Below, in pieces: positions 24,093 to 33,642 of a stretch of DNA of 64,000 nt. This DNA comes from Methylobacterium currus. GTDB lineage: Bacteria > Pseudomonadota > Alphaproteobacteria > Rhizobiales > Beijerinckiaceae. The notes beneath the pieces are model-generated. The model was not told where the DNA came from, ran no database searches, and saw nothing but the letters and a program-made list of their open reading frames with translations. Positions within the stretch are counted from its first letter, which is position 1, and each line of letters starts with the position of its first letter. The position numbers and the translations under genes were made by a program. Where the stretch lies: positions 1,107,501-1,171,500 of the forward strand of contig NZ_CP028843.1 in NCBI RefSeq assembly GCF_003058325.1. The letters run 5' to 3'.

Positions 24093-25178
24093 ATGGTGAA
24101 GCTCGAGGACGGGATTCAATCGGCGGAGGCCATCGTGGCGCTCGCCGCCGCCGGGGTGATCCGGCCCGCCGCGCCCTTCGCGGACGACCAGGTCCAGCCG
24201 GCGAGCCTCGACCTGCGCCTCGGCGCCAGGGCCTGGCGGGTGCGGGCGAGCTTCCTGCCGGGACGCACCCGCGACGTCGCCGCCTGCCTCGACAAGCTCA
24301 AGCTGCACGAGATCGACCTGCGCCAGGGCGCGGTGCTGGAGACCGGCTGCGTCTACATCGCCGAGCTCCAGGAGGGCCTCGCCCTCCCGCCGGACCTCGC
24401 GGCGAGCGCGAATCCCAAGAGCTCGACCGGGCGCATCGACGTGTTCACCCGGGTCATCACCGATCAGGCGCGGGAATTCGACATGGTCGAGGCCGGCTAT
24501 GCCGGACCGCTCTTCGCCGAGATCTCGCCGCGCACCTTCCCGGTGCTGGTGCGCACCGGCTCGCGCCTGTCGCAGCTGCGCTTCCGCCGCGGCGCGGTGC
24601 GGCTCGACGATGCGGCGCTCGCCCGCCTGCACGCGGCGACGCCGCTGGTCGACTGCGCCGATCCCTCGTTCCAGGGCGGCGTCGCCGTCTCCGTCGACCT
24701 CTCGGGCTTCGACGGGCTGATCGGCTACCGCGCCAAGCGCCATACCGGCCTCGTCGACGTCGACCGGCCGCGCTCCTACCCGGCCTCGGAGTTCTGGGAG
24801 CCCCTGCGGGCCGACGGCTCCGGCACCCTGATCCTCGATCCGGGCCAGTTCTACATCCTGGCCTCGAAGGAGGCGGTGCAGGTGCCACCGGACTTCGCCG
24901 CCGAGATGGTGCCGTTCGACCCCCTGGTGGGCGAGTTCCGGGTCCATTACGCCGGCTTCTTCGATCCCGGCTTCGGCCATGCCGAGGCCGGCGGCACCGG
25001 CGCCCGCGCGGTGCTGGAGGTGCGCTCCCGCGACGTGCCGTTCATGCTGGAGGACGGCCAGATCGTCGGCCGCCTCGTCTACGAGCGCATGGCCCAGCGC
25101 CCGGCCGCCCTCTACGGCAGCGCCGCCGGCTCGAACTACCAGGCGCAAGGATTGAAGCTCTCGAAGCACTTCGTCTGA
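24093..25178 (+). CDS. 2'-Deoxycytidine 5'-triphosphate deaminase, two-domain form
   Basis: A 361-residue protein of the Rhizobiales-type dCTP deaminase, about twice the size of E. coli Dcd and made of two dUTPase/Dcd-like units. The first (about 10-175) has QPASLDLRLGARAWRVR, then NPKSSTGRIDVFTRVITD and FAEISPRTFPVLVR. The second (about 190-345) has GTLILDPGQFYILASKE, VHYAGFFDPGFGHAEAGGTG, then VLEVRSRDVPFMLEDGQIVGRLVYERM, with the expected catalytic-type Glu in VLEV. It should supply dUTP for thymidylate synthesis and limit dCTP. The start ATG at 24093 follows GGACAGGCC. Two hairpins lie upstream. Confidence 0.9.
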   Translation: MVKLEDGIQSAEAIVALAAAGVIRPAAPFADDQVQPASLDLRLGARAWRVRASFLPGRTRDVAACLDKLKLHEIDLRQGAVLETGCVYIAELQEGLALPPDLAASANPKSSTGRIDVFTRVITDQAREFDMVEAGYAGPLFAEISPRTFPVLVRTGSRLSQLRFRRGAVRLDDAALARLHAATPLVDCADPSFQGGVAVSVDLSGFDGLIGYRAKRHTGLVDVDRPRSYPASEFWEPLRADGSGTLILDPGQFYILASKEAVQVPPDFAAEMVPFDPLVGEFRVHYAGFFDPGFGHAEAGGTGARAVLEVRSRDVPFMLEDGQIVGRLVYERMAQRPAALYGSAAGSNYQAQGLKLSKHFV

Positions 25179-25275
25179 CCGGAGCGCGGTCCGGGCGGGA
25201 CGCGGTCCGCGTCGCGCGCAGGAGGCACCCCGTGGCACGCCGGTCGCCGGACCGCGCCCCGTTCGCCGAGACCGA

Positions 25276-25305
25276 CGGCCGAGGATGCCCCCGCATCCTC
25301 GGCCG
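25276..25305 (+). terminator. Hairpin after the dCTP deaminase gene
   Basis: CGGCCGAGGATGC (25276-25288) and GCATCCTCGGCCG (25293-25305) form a perfect 13-bp stem around CCCC. It lies about 100 bases beyond the stop codon; the downstream bases are not a T run, so termination would be weak or Rho-assisted. Confidence 0.5.
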
Positions 25306-25412
25306 CTCGCGTTCGGGGCTCGGGCACACCATCCCGATCGTCGCGTCATGCGGGAACAGGGGCTGCGGCGTCTCGACCGGCGCGTGACCGCGCCTGATCT
25401 TTCGACCCCGCA

Positions 25413-25426
25413 TTGATCTCGATCAA
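25413..25426. promoter_or_regulatory. FNR/FixK-type binding site
   Basis: TTGATCTCGATCAA is a perfect match to TTGAT-N4-ATCAA, the site bound by FNR, FixK and related Crp/Fnr proteins. It lies 109 bases upstream of the chosen chemoreceptor start, suggesting control by oxygen or a related signal. Confidence 0.7.
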
Positions 25427-25534
25427 TCCGGCCCGCCGTCTAACGGGCAAGATAACTTAGACCATCGCGCTTTGCAGAATTAACCTTTTGTTATATTGAA
25501 ATACGACAATCAAATCAGGCACGATCGCAGGACA

Positions 25535-27811
25535 ATGCTGCAAAAACCTGTCGATCGAAGCGATCGTATCGATACAGGGGCGACCAGCATGCTGTCCGGG
25601 CACGCGGATCGGGACAAGGTTCCGTTCTTTCATTCGGTCAAGTTCAAGATCATGGCCGCGTCAGGGACCTGCGGACTGGTCGCGTCGATGCTGATCGTCG
25701 GATTCGGGGCCTATTCGACGCTCAGCAACAGCCGGTTCGTCACGACGACCTTCGAGACCGTGCTCGACGAGAAGAGCCGCCTCTATCTCGAGGCGATCGC
25801 GGCGAACCAGGCGACGGCGATCCAGCACAAGCTCGATTTCGCCTTCGCGGCGGCGCGCAACACGTCCGGCATCCTCGAGGTGCTGGCGGCGGGCAAGGCG
25901 GGGGCGAAGCCGGCGCAGATCCGTCCGGTGCTCAACGACTTCCTCCTCGGGGTGCTGAAGCGCAACCCCGATTTCAACGGGACCTACAGCGCCTGGGAGC
26001 CGAACGCCCTCGACGGGGCCGACCAGAGCTTCGCCGACCGCCGCGACCTCGGCTCGGACGCGACCGGGCGCGCGCTGCCCTACTGGACCCGCACCGCCGA
26101 CGGCAAGATCGCCGTCCAGCCCCTCGTCGAGTATGACAGCCGGGACCTGCACCCGAACGGCGTGATGAAGGGCGGCTGGTATCTCGGGCCCAAGGAGACC
26201 GGACACGAGAGCCTGCTGGCACCGCTGCCCTACATCGTGCAGGGCAAGTCGGTCTCTCTCGCCACCATCTCGGTGCCGATCACGGTCGGCGGTCGCTTCC
26301 TCGGCGTCTCCGGCACCGATTTCGACCTCGCCTTCGTGCAGAAGGCCGCCGAGGCGGTGAGCGCCTCGATGTACCACGGCAAGGGCGGCGTCACCATCGT
26401 GTCGCAGGCCGGGCTGGTGATCGCGGCGAGCCGCGACCCGGGCCGGATCGGCCGCCCCCTGGCTGAGGCCGATGCGAGCTGGACGGCCTACGACCGGACG
26501 ATCCGGGCGGCGCAGAGCTTCATCGGCTACGACGAGGGCCTGGACGAGTTCCGGGTCGTCGCGCCCGTCGCCCTCGGGCGGACCGGCGCCGCCTGGTCGA
26601 TCCTGATCGCCCTGCCGCGCGCCGCCGTCATGGCGGATGCGGCGACGATGGGCGCGGCCCTGACGAGCCGGGCCTGGAGCGACCTCTCCTGGCAGATCGT
26701 CGTCGGCCTCCTCGTCGCCCTGGGGGCGCTCGGGGCGATGTACGGCCTGGCGAGCACCCTGGCCGGGCCCCTGTCGCGGCTGGCCCAGGCCCTGCAGGTC
26801 ATGGCGCAGGGCCAGGACATCGCGGCGATCCCGGGCTCGACCCGGACGGACGAGATCGGCACCGTCGGCCGGGCCGTCGAAGGCATCCGGGCCCTGGTCA
26901 CCCGGCGGGCGGCCGAGCAGGCGGAGATCCGGCAGGCGGCGGACGCCGCTGCGGCGGCCGACCGCCACCACGCCATGGCGGCCCTCGCCGACAGCTTCGA
27001 GCGGGCGGTCGGCAGCGTCGCGGGCCTGGTCTCCGCCTCGGCCTCGGAGCTGCAGACCACCGCCCACGGCATGACCGCGAGCGCGGGCGAGACGGCGACC
27101 CGCTCGGCCTCGGTGTCGCAGGCGGCCCGGGAGGCCGCCACGAATGTCAGCACCGTGGCGGCGGCGGCCGAGGAGCTGGGCACCTCCGTGCAGGAGATCG
27201 GCCGGCAGGTGCAGGGCTCGGCCGAGCTGGCGCAATCCGCCGTGCGGGAGGCGGACGAGACCGCCGAGCTGGTCCGGGCTCTCACCCAGGCCGCCACCCG
27301 CATCGGCGACGTGGTCGGCCTGATCTCGACCATCGCCGGGCAGACCAACCTGCTCGCGCTCAACGCCACGATCGAGGCCGCCCGGGCCGGCGAGGCCGGG
27401 CGCGGCTTCGCGGTGGTGGCGGCGGAGGTGAAGGAGCTCGCCAACCAGACCTCCCGGGCGACCGACGAGATCGCCAAGCAGATCGCGCAGGTTCAGGGCG
27501 TGACCGGACAGGCCGCCGGCGCCATCGGCTCGATCACCGCCCGGATCCGCGAGATCGACGCGATGGCGACCACCATCGCGGCAGCGGTCGAGGAGCAATC
27601 GGCGGCGACGCAGGAGATCGTGCGCAACGTCGCCCAGGCGGCGAGCCGCACCGGCGAGGTCACCGGCACCATCGCCGGTGTGGCGAGCGCCGCCGAGGGC
27701 GCGGGCGCCGCGGCGCAGCAGGTCCTCTCCTCCGCCTCGGAGCTGTCGCGCCAGTCCGACCACCTGAGCGCGGAGGTCTCCCGCTTCCTCGTCTCGGTGC
27801 GGGAGGCCTGA
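25535..27811 (+). CDS. Methyl-accepting chemotaxis protein with dCache sensor domain
   Basis: A 758-residue chemoreceptor. A first membrane helix (about 35-60, [20 protein letters not shown]) is followed by a large periplasmic double-Cache region (about 65-370; [36 protein letters not shown] [16 protein letters not shown]), a second helix (about 385-412), a HAMP domain (about 413-465) and the signalling domain with the hairpin tip segment [20 protein letters not shown] and [17 protein letters not shown]. No CheR-binding pentapeptide is seen at the C-terminus. The ATG at 25535 follows GCAGGA; a TTG at 25496 would add 13 residues. The upstream region has an FNR-type box. dCache receptors usually sense small metabolites. 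Confidence 0.93.
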   Translation: MLQKPVDRSDRIDTGATSMLSGHADRDKVPFFHSVKFKIMAASGTCGLVASMLIVGFGAYSTLSNSRFVTTTFETVLDEKSRLYLEAIAANQATAIQHKLDFAFAAARNTSGILEVLAAGKAGAKPAQIRPVLNDFLLGVLKRNPDFNGTYSAWEPNALDGADQSFADRRDLGSDATGRALPYWTRTADGKIAVQPLVEYDSRDLHPNGVMKGGWYLGPKETGHESLLAPLPYIVQGKSVSLATISVPITVGGRFLGVSGTDFDLAFVQKAAEAVSASMYHGKGGVTIVSQAGLVIAASRDPGRIGRPLAEADASWTAYDRTIRAAQSFIGYDEGLDEFRVVAPVALGRTGAAWSILIALPRAAVMADAATMGAALTSRAWSDLSWQIVVGLLVALGALGAMYGLASTLAGPLSRLAQALQVMAQGQDIAAIPGSTRTDEIGTVGRAVEGIRALVTRRAAEQAEIRQAADAAAAADRHHAMAALADSFERAVGSVAGLVSASASELQTTAHGMTASAGETATRSASVSQAAREAATNVSTVAAAAEELGTSVQEIGRQVQGSAELAQSAVREADETAELVRALTQAATRIGDVVGLISTIAGQTNLLALNATIEAARAGEAGRGFAVVAAEVKELANQTSRATDEIAKQIAQVQGVTGQAAGAIGSITARIREIDAMATTIAAAVEEQSAATQEIVRNVAQAASRTGEVTGTIAGVASAAEGAGAAAQQVLSSASELSRQSDHLSAEVSRFLVSVREA

Positions 27812-27926
27812 GAGCCTGTCTGGGCGTCTTCGGGCCGTCCCCGTCTGCGTCGGCGTTCGCTCAGGCGGGTGCACGGTCCACGGCAGGGCGGCCTCCACTT
27901 CGGCGCCGGCTCCCCTCCCGTTCGCA

Positions 27927-27941
27927 ACCTCATCCTGAGGT
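27927..27941. repeat. Short CCTCATCCTGAGG palindrome
   Basis: ACCTCA-TCC-TGAGGT lies in the space between the two convergent chemoreceptor genes. It resembles a short palindrome often seen between genes in Rhizobiales; nothing else in this 256-base gap is recognisable apart from the terminator next to the second receptor. Confidence 0.4.
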
Positions 27942-28032
27942 GCGGGTGGGGGAGAACGATCCTGCGGCCTCCACCGCCACGGTCGTGGACCGTGAGGCGG
28001 GTCGAGCCGCCGGCTCCACCCGCGGGCTTGTC

Positions 28033-28068
28033 AGGCTGATCCCGGACGGGACCTTCCGGAATCAGCCT
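28033..28068 (-). terminator. Terminator hairpin of the second chemoreceptor gene
   Basis: AGGCTGATCCCGGA (28033-28046) pairs with TCCGGAATCAGCCT (28055-28068) with one mismatch and an eight-base loop. The hairpin touches the stop codon of the minus-strand chemoreceptor. Confidence 0.55.
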
Positions 28069-29753
28069 CAGGCCGCCTTCACCCGCCCGAGGAAGCCCGT
28101 CACCTCGTGCCGCAGCATCTCGGATTGCCGCGACAGGGCCTGCGCGGCGTCCAGAACCTGGGACGCGGCGGTGCTGGTCTGGCCGGCGCCGTCGCGGACG
28201 CCGGCGATGGTGCCGGTGACCTGCTCGGTGCCGGAGGCCGCCTGCTGCACGTTGCGGGTGATTTCCTGCACGGCGATGCCCTGCTGCTCCATCGCCGCGG
28301 CGATGCTGGCCGCGGAGGCCGACATATCCTCGATCACCTTGGCGATCTGGCGGATATCGGCCACGGTCTCGCGGGTCGCTCCCTGGATCTCGCCGATCCG
28401 GGCGCCGATCTCGTCGGTCGCCTTTCCGGTCTGGCCGGCCAGTTCCTTCACCTCCGCGGCGACGACCGCGAAGCCGCGGCCCGCCGCACCCGCCCGGGCG
28501 GCCTCGATCGTGGCGTTGAGCGCCAGAAGGTTGGTCTGGCTCGCGATGCTCGACACGGTGGCGACGAAGTCGCTGATCCGCTCCGCCGTCCCGGCGAGGC
28601 GCTGCACCGTCGCGTTGGTGCGGGCGGCATCCTCCACGGCACGCGCGGCGATGCGGGACGATTGATGGACCTGCTGGACGATCTCCTGGATCGAGGCGGT
28701 CATCTCCTCGCTCGCCGCGGCGACCGTCTGGACGTTGGAGGAGGTCTGCGACGCGGCGCCCGCCACCGCGACGGTCTGGCGGGTCGTCTCCTCGGCCACC
28801 CCCGTCATGGCGCGCGCCGTCGCCTCCATCTCGGTGGCGGCGCCGGCGAGGCTGGCCGTGAGGCCCGACACGGTCCGCTCGAATTCCCGTGCCAGATCGT
28901 CGACGACGCGGGCGCGGCGCATCCGGGCCTCGTCCTCGGCGGCCTGGGCGGCCGCCAGCCGCTCCGCCTCGATGGCGTTCAGGCGAAAGACCTCGACAGC
29001 CTGCGCCATGGCGCCGACCTCGTCGCCGCGGTCGAGACCGGCGACCACGATCGTCTTGTCGCCCTGCGCCAGCCGCTGCATCAGCGCGGCCATGGCCCGA
29101 AGCGGCGTGGCCAGGGTGCGCGAGACCATGAGGGCCATCACGGCGGCGATCAGCAGGCTCGCGGCGATCCCGGCCAGATTCATCAGGTCGGCGAGCTGGA
29201 ACGTCCGCGCCTGCGCGCGCTCGCGCACCGCCATCAGGTCGACCTCGACCTTCCGGATCTCGGCCGCCGTCTCGCGCAGGGCGTCCATCGTCGCCTTGCC
29301 GGTCCCCTTGATCTCGATGGCCCGGGCCTGATCGCGGGTCGCCGCATCGCCCATCAGGGCGATCTCCTTCTCGGCAACGTCCTGCATCCAGCGTTTGGCC
29401 TGCTGGTCGAGCGCGTCGAGGCGGGTCTGCTGCGCCGGGTTGTCGGCGGTCAGGCGCCGGGCCTCGGCGAAGGCGGTCCGGTAGGCCTTCTGCCCCTGGC
29501 GATAGGGCGCCAGAAACTGCGGATCCGCCGCCAGCAGGTAGCCGCGCAGGCCCGTCTCCTGATCGAGCATCCCGGCCAGCGCATCGTCGACGGCGTGGAG
29601 CACGGCTTCCGTATGCCCGGTCCAGTGGTTCCGCTCCTTGATCGACTGGAAGCTCCAGTAGTTCAGGCCGTTGACCGTCAGGGTGACGGCCACAAGGCTG
29701 CCGAAGGCGATGGTGAGCTTGGGAACGATCTTGAGATGGTTGAGCGCACGCAT
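28068..29753 (-). CDS. Methyl-accepting chemotaxis protein with CHASE3-like sensor domain
   Basis: A 561-residue chemoreceptor. First membrane helix about 9-32 (PKLTIAFGSLVAVTLTVNGL); periplasmic four-helix CHASE3-type region about 35-180 with HAVDDALAGMLDQETGLRGY and FLAPYRQGQKAY, which is the family signature; second helix about 185-205 (NLAGIAASLLIAAVMALMV); HAMP about 206-260; signalling domain with [21 protein letters not shown] and [17 protein letters not shown]. The ATG at 29753 gives MRALNHLKIVPKL directly before the first helix. It is convergent with the dCache receptor. No che genes adjoin either receptor. Confidence 0.93.
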   Translation of the reverse strand: MRALNHLKIVPKLTIAFGSLVAVTLTVNGLNYWSFQSIKERNHWTGHTEAVLHAVDDALAGMLDQETGLRGYLLAADPQFLAPYRQGQKAYRTAFAEARRLTADNPAQQTRLDALDQQAKRWMQDVAEKEIALMGDAATRDQARAIEIKGTGKATMDALRETAAEIRKVEVDLMAVRERAQARTFQLADLMNLAGIAASLLIAAVMALMVSRTLATPLRAMAALMQRLAQGDKTIVVAGLDRGDEVGAMAQAVEVFRLNAIEAERLAAAQAAEDEARMRRARVVDDLAREFERTVSGLTASLAGAATEMEATARAMTGVAEETTRQTVAVAGAASQTSSNVQTVAAASEEMTASIQEIVQQVHQSSRIAARAVEDAARTNATVQRLAGTAERISDFVATVSSIASQTNLLALNATIEAARAGAAGRGFAVVAAEVKELAGQTGKATDEIGARIGEIQGATRETVADIRQIAKVIEDMSASAASIAAAMEQQGIAVQEITRNVQQAASGTEQVTGTIAGVRDGAGQTSTAASQVLDAAQALSRQSEMLRHEVTGFLGRVKAA

Positions 29754-30177
29754 CGGCCTGCTCGAAAGGGCAGCTCTAGGGAGCCGTCGGTGGATCGGTG
29801 ACGCCGATCCGCGTGCCCCCATCATCGAGACGAGGCGTTAAGGCCGATTCATCAATAGCGATATTTCATCCGGCTAACCGTTAAAGTAAAGATTTCGACA
29901 CTCGCAGATTGCATCAGATATGCTGTCTTGGAGTACCGCAATATTTGACGACAGGGTCAGGCACCATGATGCTCAGAACCCCTTGCCGACGATATCATCC
30001 CCTCACGGCGGATGAGGCGCCCGGCCGCGACGGGCGAGAGGGTGGATGGGAGAGGGTGGGTGCGAGACGGAGAAAGGTCGTGTGCCCTGGCGCGTCCCGG
30101 GACACGGCCGGCCCTGCGCCGGGCCGAGGCAGCCCACACGCACAGCTTGCATCACCAGGGCCACTCGCCTGCCTGTT
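29754..30177. other. Intergenic region between chemoreceptor and pgl
   Basis: 424 bases. About 29830-29960 is AT-rich, with TAACCGTTAAAG-type sequence, and is the probable promoter zone of the minus-strand chemoreceptor. The rest is GC-rich. I see no RNA gene or conserved frame; frames through this stretch on the plus strand are chance openings. Confidence 0.5.
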
Positions 30178-30897
30178 TCAGCCCGCCGCCGCCGTGTCGA
30201 GCAGCCACGCCGTCTCGCCCCGGGCCCGCACCCGGCCCGCCGGCAGGTCCTCCCCGGCGGCGAGGCGGGCGAGCGGCGCCCGCTTGCCCGACCCCGTCGC
30301 CAGGAACAGGGCGAGCGGCGTCGCTTCGAGCGCCGGCAGGGTCAGGCTCACCCGCGGCACGAAGGGGGCGAGGCCGGCCTCCGGCACCGCCACCACCCAG
30401 GCGACGCGCTCCTGCGCCCCGGGCTTGCCCGGGAACAGCGAGGCGGTGTGACCGTCCTCGCCGAGGCCGAGGAGCACGAGGTCGAAGAGCGGCCGGTCCG
30501 GATCGAGCCGGTCCGCGCCGTACCAGGCCCGCAGCGTCTCGGCGTAGGCTTCGGCGCAGGCCTGCGGCGCGCGGTCGGTCGGGATCGGGTGCAGGTGGCC
30601 TTCCGGCACGAGGCCCCCGAACGCCGCCTCGGCCAGGCGCCGGTTGCTGCCGGCCTCCGGGCGATCGCCGACGCGCTCGTCGCCGAAGAACCAGTGCAGG
30701 CGCGCCCAGGGCAGGCCATCGCGAAACTCCGGCCCGGCGAGCAGCCGGTAGAGGAGTTTCGGCGTCGAGCCGCCCGAGAGGCAGATCCCGACCCGACCCT
30801 GCTTCGCCCGCGCCACGGCGACCAGCCGCTCGGCCGCCGCCCGGGCGACCGCATCGGCGTCGGGCAGGACGTGAGCCCCTGAGGGGAGGGCGCTCAC
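30178..30897 (-). CDS. pgl: 6-Phosphogluconolactonase
   Basis: Hydrolyses 6-phosphogluconolactone to 6-phosphogluconate, step two of the oxidative pentose phosphate pathway. The 239-residue protein of the GlmI/6PGL family has CLSGGSTPKLLYRLL, WARLHWFFGDERVGDRPEAGSN-type active site (WFFGDER), LVLLGLGEDGHTASLFPG and RVSLTLPAL. GTG at 30897 is chosen because it overlaps the zwf TGA as GTGA, the same coupling seen between gnd and zwf; a GTG at 30921 would overlap zwf by 28 bases. It is the last gene of the tal-pgi/gnd/zwf/pgl block. Confidence 0.95.
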   Translation of the reverse strand: MSALPSGAHVLPDADAVARAAAERLVAVARAKQGRVGICLSGGSTPKLLYRLLAGPEFRDGLPWARLHWFFGDERVGDRPEAGSNRRLAEAAFGGLVPEGHLHPIPTDRAPQACAEAYAETLRAWYGADRLDPDRPLFDLVLLGLGEDGHTASLFPGKPGAQERVAWVVAVPEAGLAPFVPRVSLTLPALEATPLALFLATGSGKRAPLARLAAGEDLPAGRVRARGETAWLLDTAAAG

Positions 30898-32426
30898 GAA
30901 CCGCGCTCCAGCGAACGCCACTCCCGCCCGTCGCGGGCAAGGAGGTCGTGCGCCTCCTTCGGCCCGGCGCTGCCCGCCCGATAGGGGAGGGTGTCGAGCT
31001 CGCCCGTCTCGGCGGCGTCGATGATCGGCTGGACGATGCGCCAGCCGGCCTCGATCATGTCGGCGCGCTGGAACAGCGTCGGGTCGCCGATCATCGCGTC
31101 GTAGATCAGGGTCTCGTAACCGGTACTGGGCTCGGTCTTGAAGTAGTCCTTGTAGCAGAACCGCATGTCGACGCTGCCGAGGCGCACCGCCGGACCCGGC
31201 ACCTTGGCGCCGAATTGCAGCGAGATGCCCTCGTCGGGCTGCAATTGCAGCACCAGCCAGTTCGGCACATCCTCGCGGACGTTGGTACCCTTGAACAGCG
31301 AGAGCGGTGCCTGCTTGAAGCGGATCGCGATCTCGGTGTCGCGCCGGGTCATCGCCTTGCCGGTGCGCAGGTAGAACGGCACCCCGGCCCAGCGCCAGTT
31401 GTCGATCCCGAGCTTGAGCGCCACGAAGGTCTCGGTGTCGCTGTCACCCGCGACATCGGGCTCCTCGCGGTAGTCCTTCACGCTTTTGCCCTGGACCTCG
31501 CCTGCCGTGTACCGGCCCCGCACCGCGTCCGCCGGGCGGGCGGAGGGGGTGGCGAGCAGCACCTCCTCCTTCTTGTCGCGCACGGCCTCGGCCTCGAACG
31601 AGATCGGCGGCTCCATCGCCACCAGGGTGTAGAGCTGGAACAGGTGGTTCGGCACCATGTCGCGCAGGGCGCCGGTGGCCTCGTAGAACTTCCCCCGCCC
31701 CTCGACGCCGACGGTTTCCGCCACCGTGATCTGGACGTGGTCGATGTGGTCTCGGTTCCACAACGGCTCGAACAGGCCGTTGCCGAACCGGAACGCCATG
31801 ATGTTCTGCACCGTCTCCTTGCCGAGGAAGTGGTCGATGCGGAAGATCTGGTCCTCGGACAGGACCTTCAGGATGTCGGCGTCGAGTTTTTCCGCCGAGG
31901 GCAGGTCGTGGCCGAACGGCTTCTCGATGATGACCCGGCGCCAGCGATCCTCGCCCTCCGCGACGAGGCCGGCCTCGCCGAGCTTCTGGATCGTCGGCCC
32001 GAACAGGCCGGCGGCGACCGCGAGGTAGAACAGGACGTTGCCGCCGTCCTGGCTGCCCGACACCTCGGCGATGGCGCCCTTCAGCTCCTCGAAGAACGCC
32101 GAGTCCGAGAGATCGCCCGAGCGGTAATGCACCCGCCCGACGAGGTCGTCCCACACACCGTCGTCGAACGACCCGCCGCCGGCCTCGCCGCCCTTGGCGG
32201 TGATGAAGCCGCGCACGGTCTCGCTCAGCTCGGAGCGGAACTCCGCCGACGACATCTCGGTGCGGCTGACGCCGATGACGGAAAAATCCTTCGGCAAGAG
32301 GCCCCAGCGGCCGAGATTGTAGAGCGCCGGCATCAGGAGCCGGTGGGTGAGGTCGCCGGTCGCCCCGAAGATCACCAGGGTGCAGGCGGGCGGGGGGGCT
32401 GCCCCCTCGGCCATGGAGGAGGTCAT
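30894..32426 (-). CDS. zwf: Glucose-6-phosphate 1-dehydrogenase
   Basis: Oxidises glucose 6-phosphate to 6-phosphogluconolactone, producing NADPH. The 510-residue protein shows the nucleotide-binding [17 protein letters not shown] (GxxGDLxxR form), [10 protein letters not shown] and the catalytic signature [13 protein letters not shown], with its His, followed by [18 protein letters not shown]. The length is standard. The ATG at 32426 overlaps the gnd stop as ATGA and its own stop overlaps pgl as GTGA, so gnd, zwf and pgl form a tightly coupled operon. Confidence 0.98.
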   Translation of the reverse strand: MTSSMAEGAAPPPACTLVIFGATGDLTHRLLMPALYNLGRWGLLPKDFSVIGVSRTEMSSAEFRSELSETVRGFITAKGGEAGGGSFDDGVWDDLVGRVHYRSGDLSDSAFFEELKGAIAEVSGSQDGGNVLFYLAVAAGLFGPTIQKLGEAGLVAEGEDRWRRVIIEKPFGHDLPSAEKLDADILKVLSEDQIFRIDHFLGKETVQNIMAFRFGNGLFEPLWNRDHIDHVQITVAETVGVEGRGKFYEATGALRDMVPNHLFQLYTLVAMEPPISFEAEAVRDKKEEVLLATPSARPADAVRGRYTAGEVQGKSVKDYREEPDVAGDSDTETFVALKLGIDNWRWAGVPFYLRTGKAMTRRDTEIAIRFKQAPLSLFKGTNVREDVPNWLVLQLQPDEGISLQFGAKVPGPAVRLGSVDMRFCYKDYFKTEPSTGYETLIYDAMIGDPTLFQRADMIEAGWRIVQPIIDAAETGELDTLPYRAGSAGPKEAHDLLARDGREWRSLERGS

Positions 32427-33397
32427 TTCGGCTCCTGGTGGCCGCCGAAGCCCTTGCGCATCGCCGAGAGCAGCTTGTCGGCGTAGGTGGCGCTCTGGCG
32501 CGAGCGGAAGCGGGCGTAGAGCGCGGCCGACAAGACGTGGGCCGGGACAGCCTCCTCGATCGCGGCGTTCAGCGTCCAGCGGCCCTCGCCCGAATCGGCG
32601 ACGTGGCCCGAGAAGGCGTCGAGGTTCTCGTCGCCGGCGAGCGCGGTCGCGGTGAGGTCGAGGAGCCAGGACGAGACCACGCTGCCCCGGCGCCAGACCT
32701 CGGCGATGTCGCCGATGTTGAGGTCGAAGCGCTGCGCCTCCGGCAGCTCCGTCGAGTTGGCGTGCTTGAGGATGTCGAAGCCCTCGGCATAGGCCTGCAT
32801 CAGGCCGTACTCGATGCCGTTATGGATCATCTTGACGAAGTGGCCGGCGCCGCTCGGGCCGGCATGGATGTAGCCGTGCTCGGCGCGCGGGTCGCGCCCG
32901 TCGCGTCCCGGGGTGCGCGGCACCTCGCCGAGACCGGGAGCGAGCGTCGAGAAGATCGGATCGAGCCGGTCGACCGCTTCCTTGTGGCCGCCGATCATCA
33001 TGCAATAGCCGCGCTCCAGCCCCCAGACTCCGCCGGAGGTGCCAACGTCGACGTAGTGCAGACCCTTCTCGTCGAGCACCGCCGCGCGCCGGATGTCGTC
33101 CTTGTAGAACGAGTTGCCGCCGTCGATGATCACGTCGCCCGGCTGCATCAGCCCGGCGATCTTCATGACGGTGACCTCGGTCGGGTCGCCCGCCGGCAGC
33201 ATCACCCAGGCGGTGCGGGGCAGCTCGAGCTTCGACACGAAGTCCTCGAGGCTGTCGGCGCCGACCGCGCCCTCCTGCACCAGGGCCGCCACGGCCTTGG
33301 GATCCTGGTCGAACACCACGGCCGTGTGTCCGTTGCGCAGGAGCCGCCGGACGATGTTGCCGCCCATCCGACCGAGACCGACCATGCCGAGTTGCAT
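32423..33397 (-). CDS. gnd: 6-Phosphogluconate dehydrogenase, decarboxylating (short GndA/YqeC-type form)
   Basis: Oxidative decarboxylation of 6-phosphogluconate to ribulose 5-phosphate. The 324-residue protein is of the shorter bacterial class rather than the 470-residue enteric class. It begins [19 protein letters not shown] (Rossmann loop GLGRMG), has [30 protein letters not shown] and the catalytic region [16 protein letters not shown] with the conserved Lys and Asn. The ATG at 33397 has GAGGAG at a good distance. Upstream lies a palindromic element separating it from tal-pgi; downstream it overlaps zwf. Confidence 0.96.
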   Translation of the reverse strand: MQLGMVGLGRMGGNIVRRLLRNGHTAVVFDQDPKAVAALVQEGAVGADSLEDFVSKLELPRTAWVMLPAGDPTEVTVMKIAGLMQPGDVIIDGGNSFYKDDIRRAAVLDEKGLHYVDVGTSGGVWGLERGYCMMIGGHKEAVDRLDPIFSTLAPGLGEVPRTPGRDGRDPRAEHGYIHAGPSGAGHFVKMIHNGIEYGLMQAYAEGFDILKHANSTELPEAQRFDLNIGDIAEVWRRGSVVSSWLLDLTATALAGDENLDAFSGHVADSGEGRWTLNAAIEEAVPAHVLSAALYARFRSRQSATYADKLLSAMRKGFGGHQEPK

Positions 33398-33468
33398 CGC
33401 GTCACTCCTCGCCGGCGAAGCCGGGGCCGGCGGCCCGTGGGCATGGGAGCCCGTCACATGTCTCTGGC

Positions 33469-33634
33469 GCGATCCCCCTCTCCCGAGTGGGCGAGGGGTG
33501 AGGGGCGAGGGTGGCTCGGGTTCCGCGATAATCCTGAACCGTCGAGCTGCGCGGCTCGACGCTCGGCGGCCCATCCTGAAGCCGAGCCACCCTCACCCCG
33601 ACCCCTCTCCCAACCGGGAGAGGGGAGATCGCGC
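33469..33634. repeat. Large palindromic intergenic element, copy 2
   Basis: Nested inverted repeats fill the space between tal-pgi and gnd: CCCCTCTCCC/GGGAGAGGGG at the ends, GAGGGTGGCTCGG/CCGAGCCACCCTC inside, and a centre GTCGAGCTGCGCGGCTCGAC at 33541-33560. The order of blocks matches the reverse complement of the element at 21302-21503, including GGCTCGACGCTC after the centre and CCACCCTCACCCC before the outer arm. Confidence 0.8.
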
Positions 33635-33642
33635 TTCAGCGT

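Larger units (their letters stand above)
25179..25534. other. Intergenic region between the dCTP deaminase and chemoreceptor genes
   Basis: 356 bases. The first part is GC-rich and ends in a 13-bp hairpin at 25276-25305 (terminator candidate). The second part falls sharply in GC content and contains a perfect FNR/FixK-type box at 25413-25426 and a near-CtrA site at 25480-25494, both in promoter position for the chemoreceptor gene. No further gene is apparent. Confidence 0.7.

Noticed and set aside
29909..30451. A 180-codon plus-strand frame starting in the chemoreceptor/pgl gap
   Set aside because: It runs into the antisense of pgl, has no conserved motif and no credible ribosome-binding site.
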